DNA of 64,000 bases from positions 62,001 through 126,000 of the forward strand of contig NZ_JAJTBB010000003.1 in NCBI RefSeq assembly GCF_021287135.1, read 5' to 3'. Position numbers and translations under genes: made by a program. Position 1 is the first letter of the stretch. Every line of letters begins with the position of its first letter. A model generated the notes under the pieces. It was not told the DNA's origin and ran no database searches. It saw nothing but the letters and a program-made list of their open reading frames with translations. The stretch is from Acidovorax sp. Its GTDB lineage: Bacteria; Pseudomonadota; Gammaproteobacteria; Burkholderiales; Burkholderiaceae_C. Positions 56,870-64,000 of the stretch are shown in pieces.

Positions 56870-57125
56870 GAACGTAAATACGTTCTGAGGTCGCCACCGC
56901 ACGCAGGCGTTGCTATCGGCGCACCCGAGGCCAGGGCGGCCGTGGAACCGGATTTGCCGGGCCGCTGGCGGCCCCCGGGCAAGGTGCCGAAGGCGACTCT
57001 GGGACGCGTTCGCCTCAGAACTTCCAGCCAGAGGATCTCCCGAACGCACGCGTTGCAACTGGCGCGCCCGAGGCCAGGGCCGCCGTGGAACTGGCTTTGC
57101 CAGGCCACTGGCGGCGTCCCCCCTC
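56841..57125. repeat. Two-unit tandem repeat after the DISM-GGDEF gene
   Basis: Unit A (56841 to about 57000) and unit B (57004 to about 57125) share ACGCGTTTGCGTCAGAA-like starts and a common CCCGAGGCCAGGGC block. Unit A includes the last nine codons of the gene and an extra palindrome. The 291-bp gap up to the cyclo-ligase gene holds no other feature. Confidence 0.7.
56869..56886. repeat. Perfect palindrome at the DISM-GGDEF stop
   Basis: AGAACGTA and TACGTTCT with an AA centre. It begins on the last base of the stop codon. It could be a stem-loop in the mRNA or a protein-binding site; no T-run follows. Confidence 0.55.
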
Positions 57126-57160
57126 CGGGGGGAAGCGGCGCAGCCGCTCAGGGGGGCCTC

Positions 57161-57733
57161 CTATACAGGCCAGACCACCCCGTTGTCGTTCAGGATGGCA
57201 TCCAGGGGCATATCGAAATCCTCCGGCTCGAAGTCATCGATGAAGCCATGGGTAAAACCCAGCCCCACGGTGAACGGCCGGGGCTGCAGCGTGGCCAGCG
57301 TGCGGTCGTAGAAGCCGCCGCCATAGCCCAGCCGGTACCCGCCCGGGCCGTAGCCCACGCAGGGCACGAACAGCAGCGTGGGCACGATGACCTCCGTGTC
57401 CTTGGGCTTGGGGATGCCGTAGGCGTCTTCCTCCATGGGGCAGCCGGGGTACCAGGCGTGGAAGGTCAGGGTCTTGTGCTGCTTGTTGACCACGGGCAGG
57501 CCGATGCGGCGGCGCAGGGGCTCGTCCAGCAGCTCGCCATCCTCCTTCCAGCGGTGCAGGGCGGGCAGGGGGTCGAACTCGCCCTTGATGGGCCAGTAGG
57601 CGCCGATCACGGTGTCGGGCCGGTTCACCAGCCAGATGCGCATCACCTGTTGTAACAGGTCGGCCCGTTGTAGGCGGTCGGGCAAGTTCAGGCGTTCTTC
57701 TACCAACGCCCGACGAAGGGCTGCTTTGTCCAT
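57161..57733 (-). CDS. 5-formyltetrahydrofolate cyclo-ligase
   Basis: 190 aa. The conserved GYGPGGYRLGYGGGFYDRTL motif and VPCVGYG are intact. It converts 5-formyl-THF to 5,10-methenyl-THF with ATP. Divergent from slt with only 14 bases between starts, so each promoter must lie inside the other's coding sequence. Confidence 0.92.
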   Translation of the reverse strand: MDKAALRRALVEERLNLPDRLQRADLLQQVMRIWLVNRPDTVIGAYWPIKGEFDPLPALHRWKEDGELLDEPLRRRIGLPVVNKQHKTLTFHAWYPGCPMEEDAYGIPKPKDTEVIVPTLLFVPCVGYGPGGYRLGYGGGFYDRTLATLQPRPFTVGLGFTHGFIDDFEPEDFDMPLDAILNDNGVVWPV

Positions 57734-57747
57734 CCGATAATTCCCCC

Positions 57748-59733
57748 ATGCAATTTCTCAGAGCCATTCTGACACCCCTTGTGGCCGCCGGCGTGCTGGC
57801 CGCCACCGCCCCGCTGGCCCTGGCGCAAAACCGTGGCGACGACACGTTGCTGGAAATGCAGCAGGCCTTCCGCAAGGGCGACCGCAACAAGCTCGCGCAG
57901 CTGCTGCCCGCGGCGCGGGGCCATGCGCTGGAGCCCTGGGCCGCCTACTGGGAGCTCAAGCTGCGCCTGGCCGAGGCCTCGCCGCAGGAGATTCAGGCCT
58001 TTTTGCAGCGCTACGCCGGCACCTACCAGGAAGACCGCCTGCGCAACGACTGGCTGCTGCTGCTGGGCCAGCGGCGCGACTGGGCGCAGTTTGCCGAACA
58101 GCACGCACAGTACCGCATGTCCGACGACCGCGAGGTGCGCTGCTACGCGCTGTTGATCGACCACCTGCGGGGCACGGCCACGGCCGCGCTGCCCGACGAC
58201 GTGCGCAGCACCTGGTATGCGCTGCGCGACGCCGACGACGGCTGCACCCATGCCGCGGGCGAGCTCTACAGCGCCAAGAAATTGAGCGCGCTGGACATCT
58301 GGCGCAAGGCCCGGCTGGGCGCGGACGCCAACCGGCCCCGCGTGGTGCGCAGCGCGGTGGAGATCGTGTCGCCCGAATCGCTGCCGCAGGTCAAGGAGGT
58401 GCTCGATGCCCCCAGCAAATACCTGCATGCCCGCGCCACGGCGCGAGGCAAGGTGCGGCAGGAGCTGGTGGTGCTGGCCCTGGTCAAGCTGGCCGGCAGC
58501 GACCCCGACGGCGCCGCCTACCAGTTGGACAACAAATGGGGCGTGCACCTCTCGCCCGAAGAGCGCAACTGGACCTGGGGCGTGATCGGCAAGGCGGCGG
58601 CGCAGAAGCTCTCCGGCGACGCGGCGGGCTACTTTGCCAACGTCACCAAGGACAGCGACCTGAACGACGACCTGCTGGGCTGGAAAGCGCGCGCCGCCCT
58701 GCGCGCCGGCCAGTGGAAAACCGTGGGCAAGGCCATCGACGCCATGAGCCCGGAGGCACGGCAGGACAGCACCTGGGTGTACTGGAAGGCGCGGGCGCTG
58801 CTGGCCGGCCGCGTGACGGACGCCGAGCGTGCCGAAGCGCGCCAGCTGCTCGAAAGCATTGCCGGCACGCGCGGCTTCTACGAACAGCTGGCGCTGGAGG
58901 AGCTGGGCCAGCGCGTCACCGTGCCCCCGGCGCCGGCACCGCTCACGGCCGAGGAAAAGGCCGCCGCGCGGGCCAACCCGGGGCTGAACCGCGCGCTGTA
59001 CGCCATCCTGCTGGGCCTGCGCGGCGAGGGCGTGCGCGAGTGGAACTACACCACCAACCTGCACCAAAGCGGCGGCATGAGCGACCGCGAACTGCTGGCG
59101 GCCGCCGACTTCGCCTGCCAGCGCGAGGTGTGGGACCGCTGCATCAACACCAGCGAGCGCACCAAGAGCGTGGTCGAGAGCTCGCAGCGCTTTCCCATGC
59201 CGTTCCGCCAGACGGTGGTGGAGCGCGCCAGCGGCATCGGGCTGGACCCGGCCTACGTCTACGGCCTGATCCGCCAGGAGAGCCGCTTCATCATGGACGC
59301 GCGCTCGCATGTGGGGGCCTCGGGCCTGATGCAGGTCATGCCCGCGACGGCACGCTGGACGGCCAAGAAGATCGGCCTGCCCAACTTCTCGCCGGACCAG
59401 CTGGGCGACCGCGACACCAACATCACCATCGGCACCGCCTACCTCAAGCTGGCGCTGGACGACTTTGCCGGCTCCATGCCGCTGGCCGCCGCGGCCTACA
59501 ACGCCGGCCCCGGCCGCCCGCGCAACTGGCGCAACGGGCCCGTGATGGAGGCCGCCATCTGGGCCGAGAACGTGCCCTTTGCCGAAACACGCGACTACGT
59601 GAAGAAGGTGCTGGCCAACACCACCAACTACGCCGCGCTGCTCACCGGCCAGCCGCAGTCGCTCAAGAGCCGGCTGGGTACCATTGGCCCCCGCGACGCG
59701 TCGGCGCCCGAGGTGAACAAGGACCTGCCCTGA
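57748..59733 (+). CDS. slt: Soluble lytic murein transglycosylase (Slt70-like)
   Basis: 661 aa. Signal peptide (cut after ALAQ-like site), long helical superhelix, then the SLT domain with catalytic Glu in GLIRQESRFIMDARS and ASGLMQVMPATARWTA, plus AAYNAGPGRPRNW. It cleaves peptidoglycan to 1,6-anhydro-muropeptides in the periplasm. Slightly longer than enteric Slt. Confidence 0.93.
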   Translation: MQFLRAILTPLVAAGVLAATAPLALAQNRGDDTLLEMQQAFRKGDRNKLAQLLPAARGHALEPWAAYWELKLRLAEASPQEIQAFLQRYAGTYQEDRLRNDWLLLLGQRRDWAQFAEQHAQYRMSDDREVRCYALLIDHLRGTATAALPDDVRSTWYALRDADDGCTHAAGELYSAKKLSALDIWRKARLGADANRPRVVRSAVEIVSPESLPQVKEVLDAPSKYLHARATARGKVRQELVVLALVKLAGSDPDGAAYQLDNKWGVHLSPEERNWTWGVIGKAAAQKLSGDAAGYFANVTKDSDLNDDLLGWKARAALRAGQWKTVGKAIDAMSPEARQDSTWVYWKARALLAGRVTDAERAEARQLLESIAGTRGFYEQLALEELGQRVTVPPAPAPLTAEEKAAARANPGLNRALYAILLGLRGEGVREWNYTTNLHQSGGMSDRELLAAADFACQREVWDRCINTSERTKSVVESSQRFPMPFRQTVVERASGIGLDPAYVYGLIRQESRFIMDARSHVGASGLMQVMPATARWTAKKIGLPNFSPDQLGDRDTNITIGTAYLKLALDDFAGSMPLAAAAYNAGPGRPRNWRNGPVMEAAIWAENVPFAETRDYVKKVLANTTNYAALLTGQPQSLKSRLGTIGPRDASAPEVNKDLP

Positions 59734-59740
59734 GGCAGGT

Positions 59741-59801
59741 TGCTATCGAAATAGTAGCTTCTTGCGCTTGTCCATCAAGCGCTGGAGTGCTTTTTTGATC
59801 T
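59741..59801. repeat. Dispersed palindromic element, copy 5 (intergenic, terminator-like)
   Basis: It reads TGCTATCGAAATAGTAGCTT, then CTTGCGCTTG, TCCAT, CAAGCGCTGG and a TTTTTT run. The stem is GCGCTTG/CAAGCGC. Eight bases after the slt stop, it could end the slt transcript. Confidence 0.85.
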
Positions 59802-59883
59802 GATTCTGCCAAGGGGCCGCCGGGCCTGCACCGGGGCGCTGCCCTGCACGTCCCAAGGCTTCCTGGCGCGTTCTCGGCCGCTG

Positions 59884-60816
59884 TCACACGTTGTGCAGCG
59901 TCTCCCCCTCGCGCAGGGCGGCGCCGGAGCGCACCAGTTCATCGGCCAGGCTCTGGAGCCATGCCGCCTCGGGGCTGTCGCCAAAGTGCCGGCGGTGCAG
60001 CATGCCGAAATACGGCGTGGACTGCGCCCACGCGGCGAGCTCATCCATGCGGATCTGCTGCCATTCCAGCAGCTTGTATTTCAGCAGCACCTTGGCGGCG
60101 TAGAGCGCGTGCTTGGACGGGTTGCGCACAAAGCCATCCAGCCGGCGGCGGGCGGCGTCGATGGCGCGCGGGGCATCGGCAAACACCGGTCCGTGGCCCG
60201 GAATGACCACGCGCGGGGCGAGCGACTCGATCACGTCCAGCGTGGCCGCCACCTGGGCGAAGGCGTCTTCGCCCTCCAGCTCCGGGAAGACCACGCCGAA
60301 GCCGTTTTCCCACAGCGCGTCGGCGGAGATCAGCACACCGTCGCGCGCATTGAACAGCACCACCGAATGTGGGTCGTGCCCGGGCGCGGCGTGCACCTGC
60401 CAGGGCTTGTCGCCCAGCAGCACGCAGGAGCCCGGCACCAGCAGGGTGTCTGCGCGAAAGGGCGGGCAGTCCTGCCCGGTGGGGGTGTAGCTCAGGGCAT
60501 AGGCGTCCCATTGCCGCACATGGTCGGCCTGGCCGGGCGGAATGGCGGTGATGACGCCCGGCCAGGCCTGCTGCAGCGCGGCGTTGCCGCCGCAATGGTC
60601 GCTGTGGAGGTGGGTGTTGAGCACGCGGTCGAGCGGGCGTCCGCCCAGGGCGTTGCGCACCAGCTCCACGGTCTGCGCCGCATGGGTGCAGTAGCCGGTG
60701 TCCACCAGCGCCGTGTCGCGGTGGCCGACGAAGAGGATGTTGTTGGCCGACAGCCAGCCGCGTTCCAGGACGGTGATTTCAGGAGGGAGCAGGTCGTGGG
60801 GCGCAGAGCTGGGCAT
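59884..60816 (-). CDS. Metallo-beta-lactamase-fold hydrolase
   Basis: 310 aa. Metal motif NTHLHSDHCGG, further ligands APGHDPHS and SADALW, and a final IPGHGPV. MBL-fold hydrolases act on lactones, thioesters or phosphodiesters; the class is not resolvable here. Standing alone, with no obvious operon partner. Confidence 0.88.
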   Translation of the reverse strand: MPSSAPHDLLPPEITVLERGWLSANNILFVGHRDTALVDTGYCTHAAQTVELVRNALGGRPLDRVLNTHLHSDHCGGNAALQQAWPGVITAIPPGQADHVRQWDAYALSYTPTGQDCPPFRADTLLVPGSCVLLGDKPWQVHAAPGHDPHSVVLFNARDGVLISADALWENGFGVVFPELEGEDAFAQVAATLDVIESLAPRVVIPGHGPVFADAPRAIDAARRRLDGFVRNPSKHALYAAKVLLKYKLLEWQQIRMDELAAWAQSTPYFGMLHRRHFGDSPEAAWLQSLADELVRSGAALREGETLHNV

Positions 60817-60923
60817 GGGCTAGAAGGGCGATGACGGCCCAGCGTACCGCAGCTGCGCGCCGCGGGGCGTTCTCCAAAACCCGCAAGGCCCTGACCGCTG
60901 TGGGTCCGGGCTGTATCGAAATG

Positions 60924-61313
60924 TCAGAACGTGACGCCGGCCACCAGGATCACATTGGCGTACGGCGTGCACTCGCCCGTGCGCACCATCACCCGGGCCT
61001 GCTGCGTGCGGCGTTTGAATTCCTCGTGCGAGACCGTCTGGGGCTGCACGGGCAGAGCGCACCAGGCGGGCAGCGCGCCGCCGCTGCGCTCCACGGCTTC
61101 GGTGGCGATGACCGCACTTTCGACCTGCATCTCCGCCAGCACCACGCGCAGCACATCGGCCACGGCCGGGATGCCGGGAGTCAGCGCCAGGTCGATGCGG
61201 CGCGGGCCGGGCGGGATGGGCAGGCCCACGTCGCCGATGACCAGCAGGTCGCCGTGGCCCAGGCTGGCGATGGCGTGGGAGAGTTCGGCGTGCAGCAGGG
61301 GGGTGCGTTTCAC
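60924..61313 (-). CDS. rbsD: D-ribose pyranase RbsD
   Basis: 129 aa from a GTG overlapping the rbsK stop (GTGA). Start VKRTPLLHAELSHAIASLGH and the end ECTPYANVILVAGV are RbsD hallmarks. It interconverts pyranose and furanose forms of ribose before RbsK. Confidence 0.93.
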   Translation of the reverse strand: MKRTPLLHAELSHAIASLGHGDLLVIGDVGLPIPPGPRRIDLALTPGIPAVADVLRVVLAEMQVESAVIATEAVERSGGALPAWCALPVQPQTVSHEEFKRRTQQARVMVRTGECTPYANVILVAGVTF

Positions 61314-62263
61314 AGGGGGCTCCAGGCGGGCGGTTGGGGGCTTTGCGCCACGGCGGCGCGGGTGGGGATGGAGGGCTGCGCGCCCGGCCGGGTGACGCAC
61401 AGGGCCGATGCGCGGATGCCTTCGCGCACGGCAGCATCCAGCGGTTCGCCGCGCGCGAGGGCCACGGCCAGCGCGCCCAGAAAGGTGTCGCCCGCGGCGG
61501 TGGTGTCCACGGCCTGCACGACGAGGCCGGGGTGGTAGCGGTTGCCTGCGGCATCGGCGGCCACGGCACCGGCCGCGCCCAGGGTCACCACCACCTGGGC
61601 GGGGCCCTTGGCGCGCAGCCGCTGTGCAGCCTGCGCGGCATCTGCGGGAGTGGTCACGTTCTGGCCTGCCAGCGCGGCGGCCTCCACTTCGTTCACCACC
61701 AGCGTGTGCACCAGCGGCCACAGCGCGCCGGGCAGGGGCTGGATGGGCGAGGGGTTGAGCACCACCGGGCAGCCCGCGGCGTGGGCCTGCTGTGCGGCGG
61801 CCACGACCTGGGGCAGGGGCGTCTCGAACTGCACCACCAGCCCGCCCGCGCCTTGCAGCGCAGCGCCCAGCGCCTGCGGGTCGAGCACGAAGCGGCCGTT
61901 GGCGCCGGGCACCACCACGATGCGGTTCTGGCCCGTGGCCTCCACGGTGATGGCCGCCACGCCGGTGGTGGTCTCGGCATCGGTCTGCACGCCGCGGTGG
62001 TCGATGCCATCGGCATCCAGCCCGGCGCGCAGCGTGTGGCCGTAGCCGTCGTTGCCCAGGCGGCCGAACAGCGCCACCCGGGCGCCCTGGCGCGCGCAGG
62101 CCACGGCCTGGTTGCCGCCCTTGCCGCCGGGCACCAGGTGCAGCGCGTCGGCCAGCACGGTTTCGCCCGGGCCGGGGGCGTGTTGCACCTGCAGCACCAG
62201 GTCCATGTTCAGGCTGCCGACCACGGCGATGCGGGGGGCGGTGTTCAATGGGGCGCTGCTCAT
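61310..62263 (-). CDS. rbsK: Ribokinase
   Basis: 317 aa. PfkB-family signatures VPGGKGGNQAVACAR and DTTAAGDTFLGALA (catalytic Asp), SLNMDLV at the start. Phosphorylates ribose at C5. Overlaps rbsR and rbsD by four bases each, a tightly coupled operon. Confidence 0.94.
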   Translation of the reverse strand: MSSAPLNTAPRIAVVGSLNMDLVLQVQHAPGPGETVLADALHLVPGGKGGNQAVACARQGARVALFGRLGNDGYGHTLRAGLDADGIDHRGVQTDAETTTGVAAITVEATGQNRIVVVPGANGRFVLDPQALGAALQGAGGLVVQFETPLPQVVAAAQQAHAAGCPVVLNPSPIQPLPGALWPLVHTLVVNEVEAAALAGQNVTTPADAAQAAQRLRAKGPAQVVVTLGAAGAVAADAAGNRYHPGLVVQAVDTTAAGDTFLGALAVALARGEPLDAAVREGIRASALCVTRPGAQPSIPTRAAVAQSPQPPAWSPL

Positions 62264-63279
62264 GCCGCACCTCCCGGGGCCCGGGCCGTGGACGAGCGCA
62301 CGCGCAGCTCGGGCTGCAGCATCACCTGGCGGGCGTCCTGGCGCTTGCCGTCGATGCGTTCGAGCAGCATGTCCACCGCCAGCGCGCCGATGCGCTGCTT
62401 GGGCTGGGCCACGGTGGTGAGCGGCGGGCTGGTGAAGGCGGCCAGTTCGATGTCGTCAAAGCCCACGATGGACAGCGCCTCGGGCACGCGCAGGCCGCGC
62501 TCGTGCGCGGCGCACAGCGCGCCCATGGCCATGAGGTCGTTGCAGACGAAGACGGCAGTGGGCGGCTCGGGCGCGCGCAACACCGCGTGCATGGCCTCGT
62601 AGCCGCCCTGGCTGGTGAAGTTGCCGTGCCACAGCAGGCCATCGCCGCGGCCGCAGCCGGCCTCGGCCAGCGCGGCGCGCCAGCCGGCGATGCGCTGCTC
62701 GCTGGGCGGCAGCCCCACCGGCCCGCCGATGCAGGCGATGCGGCGGTGGCCCTGCTCCAGCAGGTGGCGGGTGGCCAGCTGGCCGCCCTGCAGGTGCGCG
62801 GTCTCGACCAGGTCGCAGGGCTGCTCGGCGATCTCGATCTCGCGGTCCACCAGCACGGTGGGGATGGACAGGCCCGCCAGCTGCGTGGGCAGCGTGGCGT
62901 CATGGCCGGTGGAGACGACGATCAGCCCGTCGATGCGCCGCTCGGCCAGCACCTGCAGGTAGCTGCCCTGGCGGTGCGCCTCGTCGTTGGTGTTGCACAG
63001 GATGACGTTGTAGCCCGCGCCGAAGCAGCGGTCCTCCACGCTGTGCACGATCTCCGCGAAGTAGGGGTTGGAGCTGTTGGGGATCAGCATGCCCAGCGTG
63101 CGCGTGTTGTTGCTCTTGAGGCTGCGCGCAATGGCGCTGGGCACGTAGCCCAGGGCGCGGATGGCGGCCTCGACACGCGCGCGCCCTTCGGGGCTCACGC
63201 GGCGCGTGCCGTTGACCACGTGCGACACCGTGGTGACCGAGACTTCGGCGTGGCGCGCAACGTCCTTGATAGTGGCCAT
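62260..63279 (-). CDS. rbsR: LacI-family ribose operon regulator
   Basis: 339 aa. N-terminal helix-turn-helix MATIKDVARHAEVSVTTVSHVVNGT and a periplasmic-binding-like sensor domain. In this operon it should repress ribose uptake and use until ribose binds. It lies between the permease and rbsK, the usual order in this group. Confidence 0.92.
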   Translation of the reverse strand: MATIKDVARHAEVSVTTVSHVVNGTRRVSPEGRARVEAAIRALGYVPSAIARSLKSNNTRTLGMLIPNSSNPYFAEIVHSVEDRCFGAGYNVILCNTNDEAHRQGSYLQVLAERRIDGLIVVSTGHDATLPTQLAGLSIPTVLVDREIEIAEQPCDLVETAHLQGGQLATRHLLEQGHRRIACIGGPVGLPPSEQRIAGWRAALAEAGCGRGDGLLWHGNFTSQGGYEAMHAVLRAPEPPTAVFVCNDLMAMGALCAAHERGLRVPEALSIVGFDDIELAAFTSPPLTTVAQPKQRIGALAVDMLLERIDGKRQDARQVMLQPELRVRSSTARAPGGAA

Positions 63280-63322
63280 GGGAGAGGAATGACGGAATGC
63301 GGTGCAAAGAGGGGCGTGAGGC

Positions 63323-64000
63323 TCAGGCCGCGGCGCGGCGCTGGCGCAGCGTATCGACGATGACGGCAGCCACGATCACGCAGCCGGTGATGATGCGCTT
63401 GCTCGGCTCGCTGGCGCCCACCTGGGCCAGGCCGGCTTCGAGCACCGCGATGATCAGCACGCCGAACGCGGTGGTCACCACCGAGCCGCGCCCGCCCATG
63501 AGGCTGGTGCCGCCAATCACCACGGCGGCGATCACCTGCAGCTCCATGCCGGTGCCCGCGTTGGGGTCGGCCGCTTCCAGGCGCGCCGACTGCATGAGGC
63601 CCGCCAGCCCCGCCAGCAGGCCGGTCAGCGCAAACACGATGATGCGCACCGGGCGCGGGTCCACGCCGGCCAGGCGCATGGCTTCCTCGTTGGTGCCGAT
63701 GCCCACCACCGAGCGGCCGAACACCGTGCGCGTGAGCACCATCTGCGCCACCACCACCAGCACCAGCGCGATCAGGAAGGCCACCGAGGCGCCGCCAAAA
63801 AACGGCGCGGCCAGCCACGAGATGGCGTCGCCTACGTACTGGGTGCGCGAATCGGTGACCAGGTAGGCACTGCCGCGCACGGCTTCCAGCATGCCCAGCG
63901 AGACGATGAACGAGGGCAGCCGCCACGCCACCGAGATGGCGCCCGTGATGGTGCCGCACACCAGGCCCGTGGCCAGCGCCAGCGCGGCGGCGGCCGGCAC
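63323..64000 (-). CDS. rbsC: Ribose ABC transporter permease (partial)
   Basis: At least 225 codons; the 5' end lies beyond the window. Hydrophobic with the family stretch GIGTNEEAMRLAGVDPRPVR (EAA-like loop) and AAVVIGGTSLMGGRGS near the C-terminus. Membrane channel of the ribose transporter. Ends 43 bases before rbsR. Confidence 0.9.
   Translation of the reverse strand: MPAAAALALATGLVCGTITGAISVAWRLPSFIVSLGMLEAVRGSAYLVTDSRTQYVGDAISWLAAPFFGGASVAFLIALVLVVVAQMVLTRTVFGRSVVGIGTNEEAMRLAGVDPRPVRIIVFALTGLLAGLAGLMQSARLEAADPNAGTGMELQVIAAVVIGGTSLMGGRGSVVTTAFGVLIIAVLEAGLAQVGASEPSKRIITGCVIVAAVIVDTLRQRRAAA

Overview
The window is GC-rich (about two-thirds G+C) and densely coded. Gene content and protein sequences point to a betaproteobacterium of the Comamonadaceae, most likely Acidovorax or a close relative. 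Supporting signs are the Bug-type binding protein, the DbpA, YbeY, PhoH and RuvAB proteins, and a short palindromic repeat family that I recognise from that group. I saw no rRNA, tRNA or CRISPR array. Both ends are cut: bases 1-140 hold no gene I can support, and the right end truncates an rbsC-type permease.

Layout. 0-9 kb: signalling genes (two c-di-GMP proteins, a chemoreceptor, and a response regulator facing a histidine kinase) around AMP nucleosidase. 9-17 kb: DbpA helicase, a GntR regulator with a tripartite-type binding protein and an amidohydrolase, a CDF exporter, Dtd, an MFS permease and a TauE-type permease. 17-24 kb: an FG-GAP-like lipoprotein, phoH-ybeY, and ruvA/ruvB separated by a secreted protease lipoprotein. 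24.4-28.3 kb: an accessory island of CdiA-type toxin/immunity cassettes, lower in GC and rearranged. 28-36 kb: a desaturase-YhhN fusion, a D-threonine-aldolase-like enzyme, a phosphatase, ttcA, folB, a FolM-like reductase and a MidA-type methyltransferase. 36-43.5 kb: an ABC transporter, DeoR regulator and ethanolamine ammonia-lyase operon with a duplicated eutC tail. 43.6-47.5 kb: an inositol-phosphatase-family gene, otsBA and trxC. 47.5-51.3 kb: a bufferin operon (bufA, bufB, bufC and a DoxX protein) facing a sigF-nrsF pair. 51-64 kb: housekeeping genes (cca, GST, a DISM-GGDEF protein, 5-FTHF cyclo-ligase, Slt) and a ribose operon.

Three systems deserve attention. (1) The bufferin locus: both divergent transcripts carry an exact GTAACC-N16-CGAA promoter, so sigma-F should control itself, its membrane anti-sigma and the copper-buffering peptide operon. 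(2) The toxin island: two CdiA-CT-like cassettes each have a one-base homopolymer insertion at the pretoxin/toxin joint, while their immunity genes are intact; a third cassette is truncated. A 380-bp and a 184-bp direct repeat link the pieces. (3) A dispersed palindromic element of about 55-60 bp occurs six times. Four copies lie inside genes (YhhN fusion, FolM-like reductase, MidA-type protein, Cca) and are read through in frame, so the element appears to have added peptide segments to unrelated proteins.
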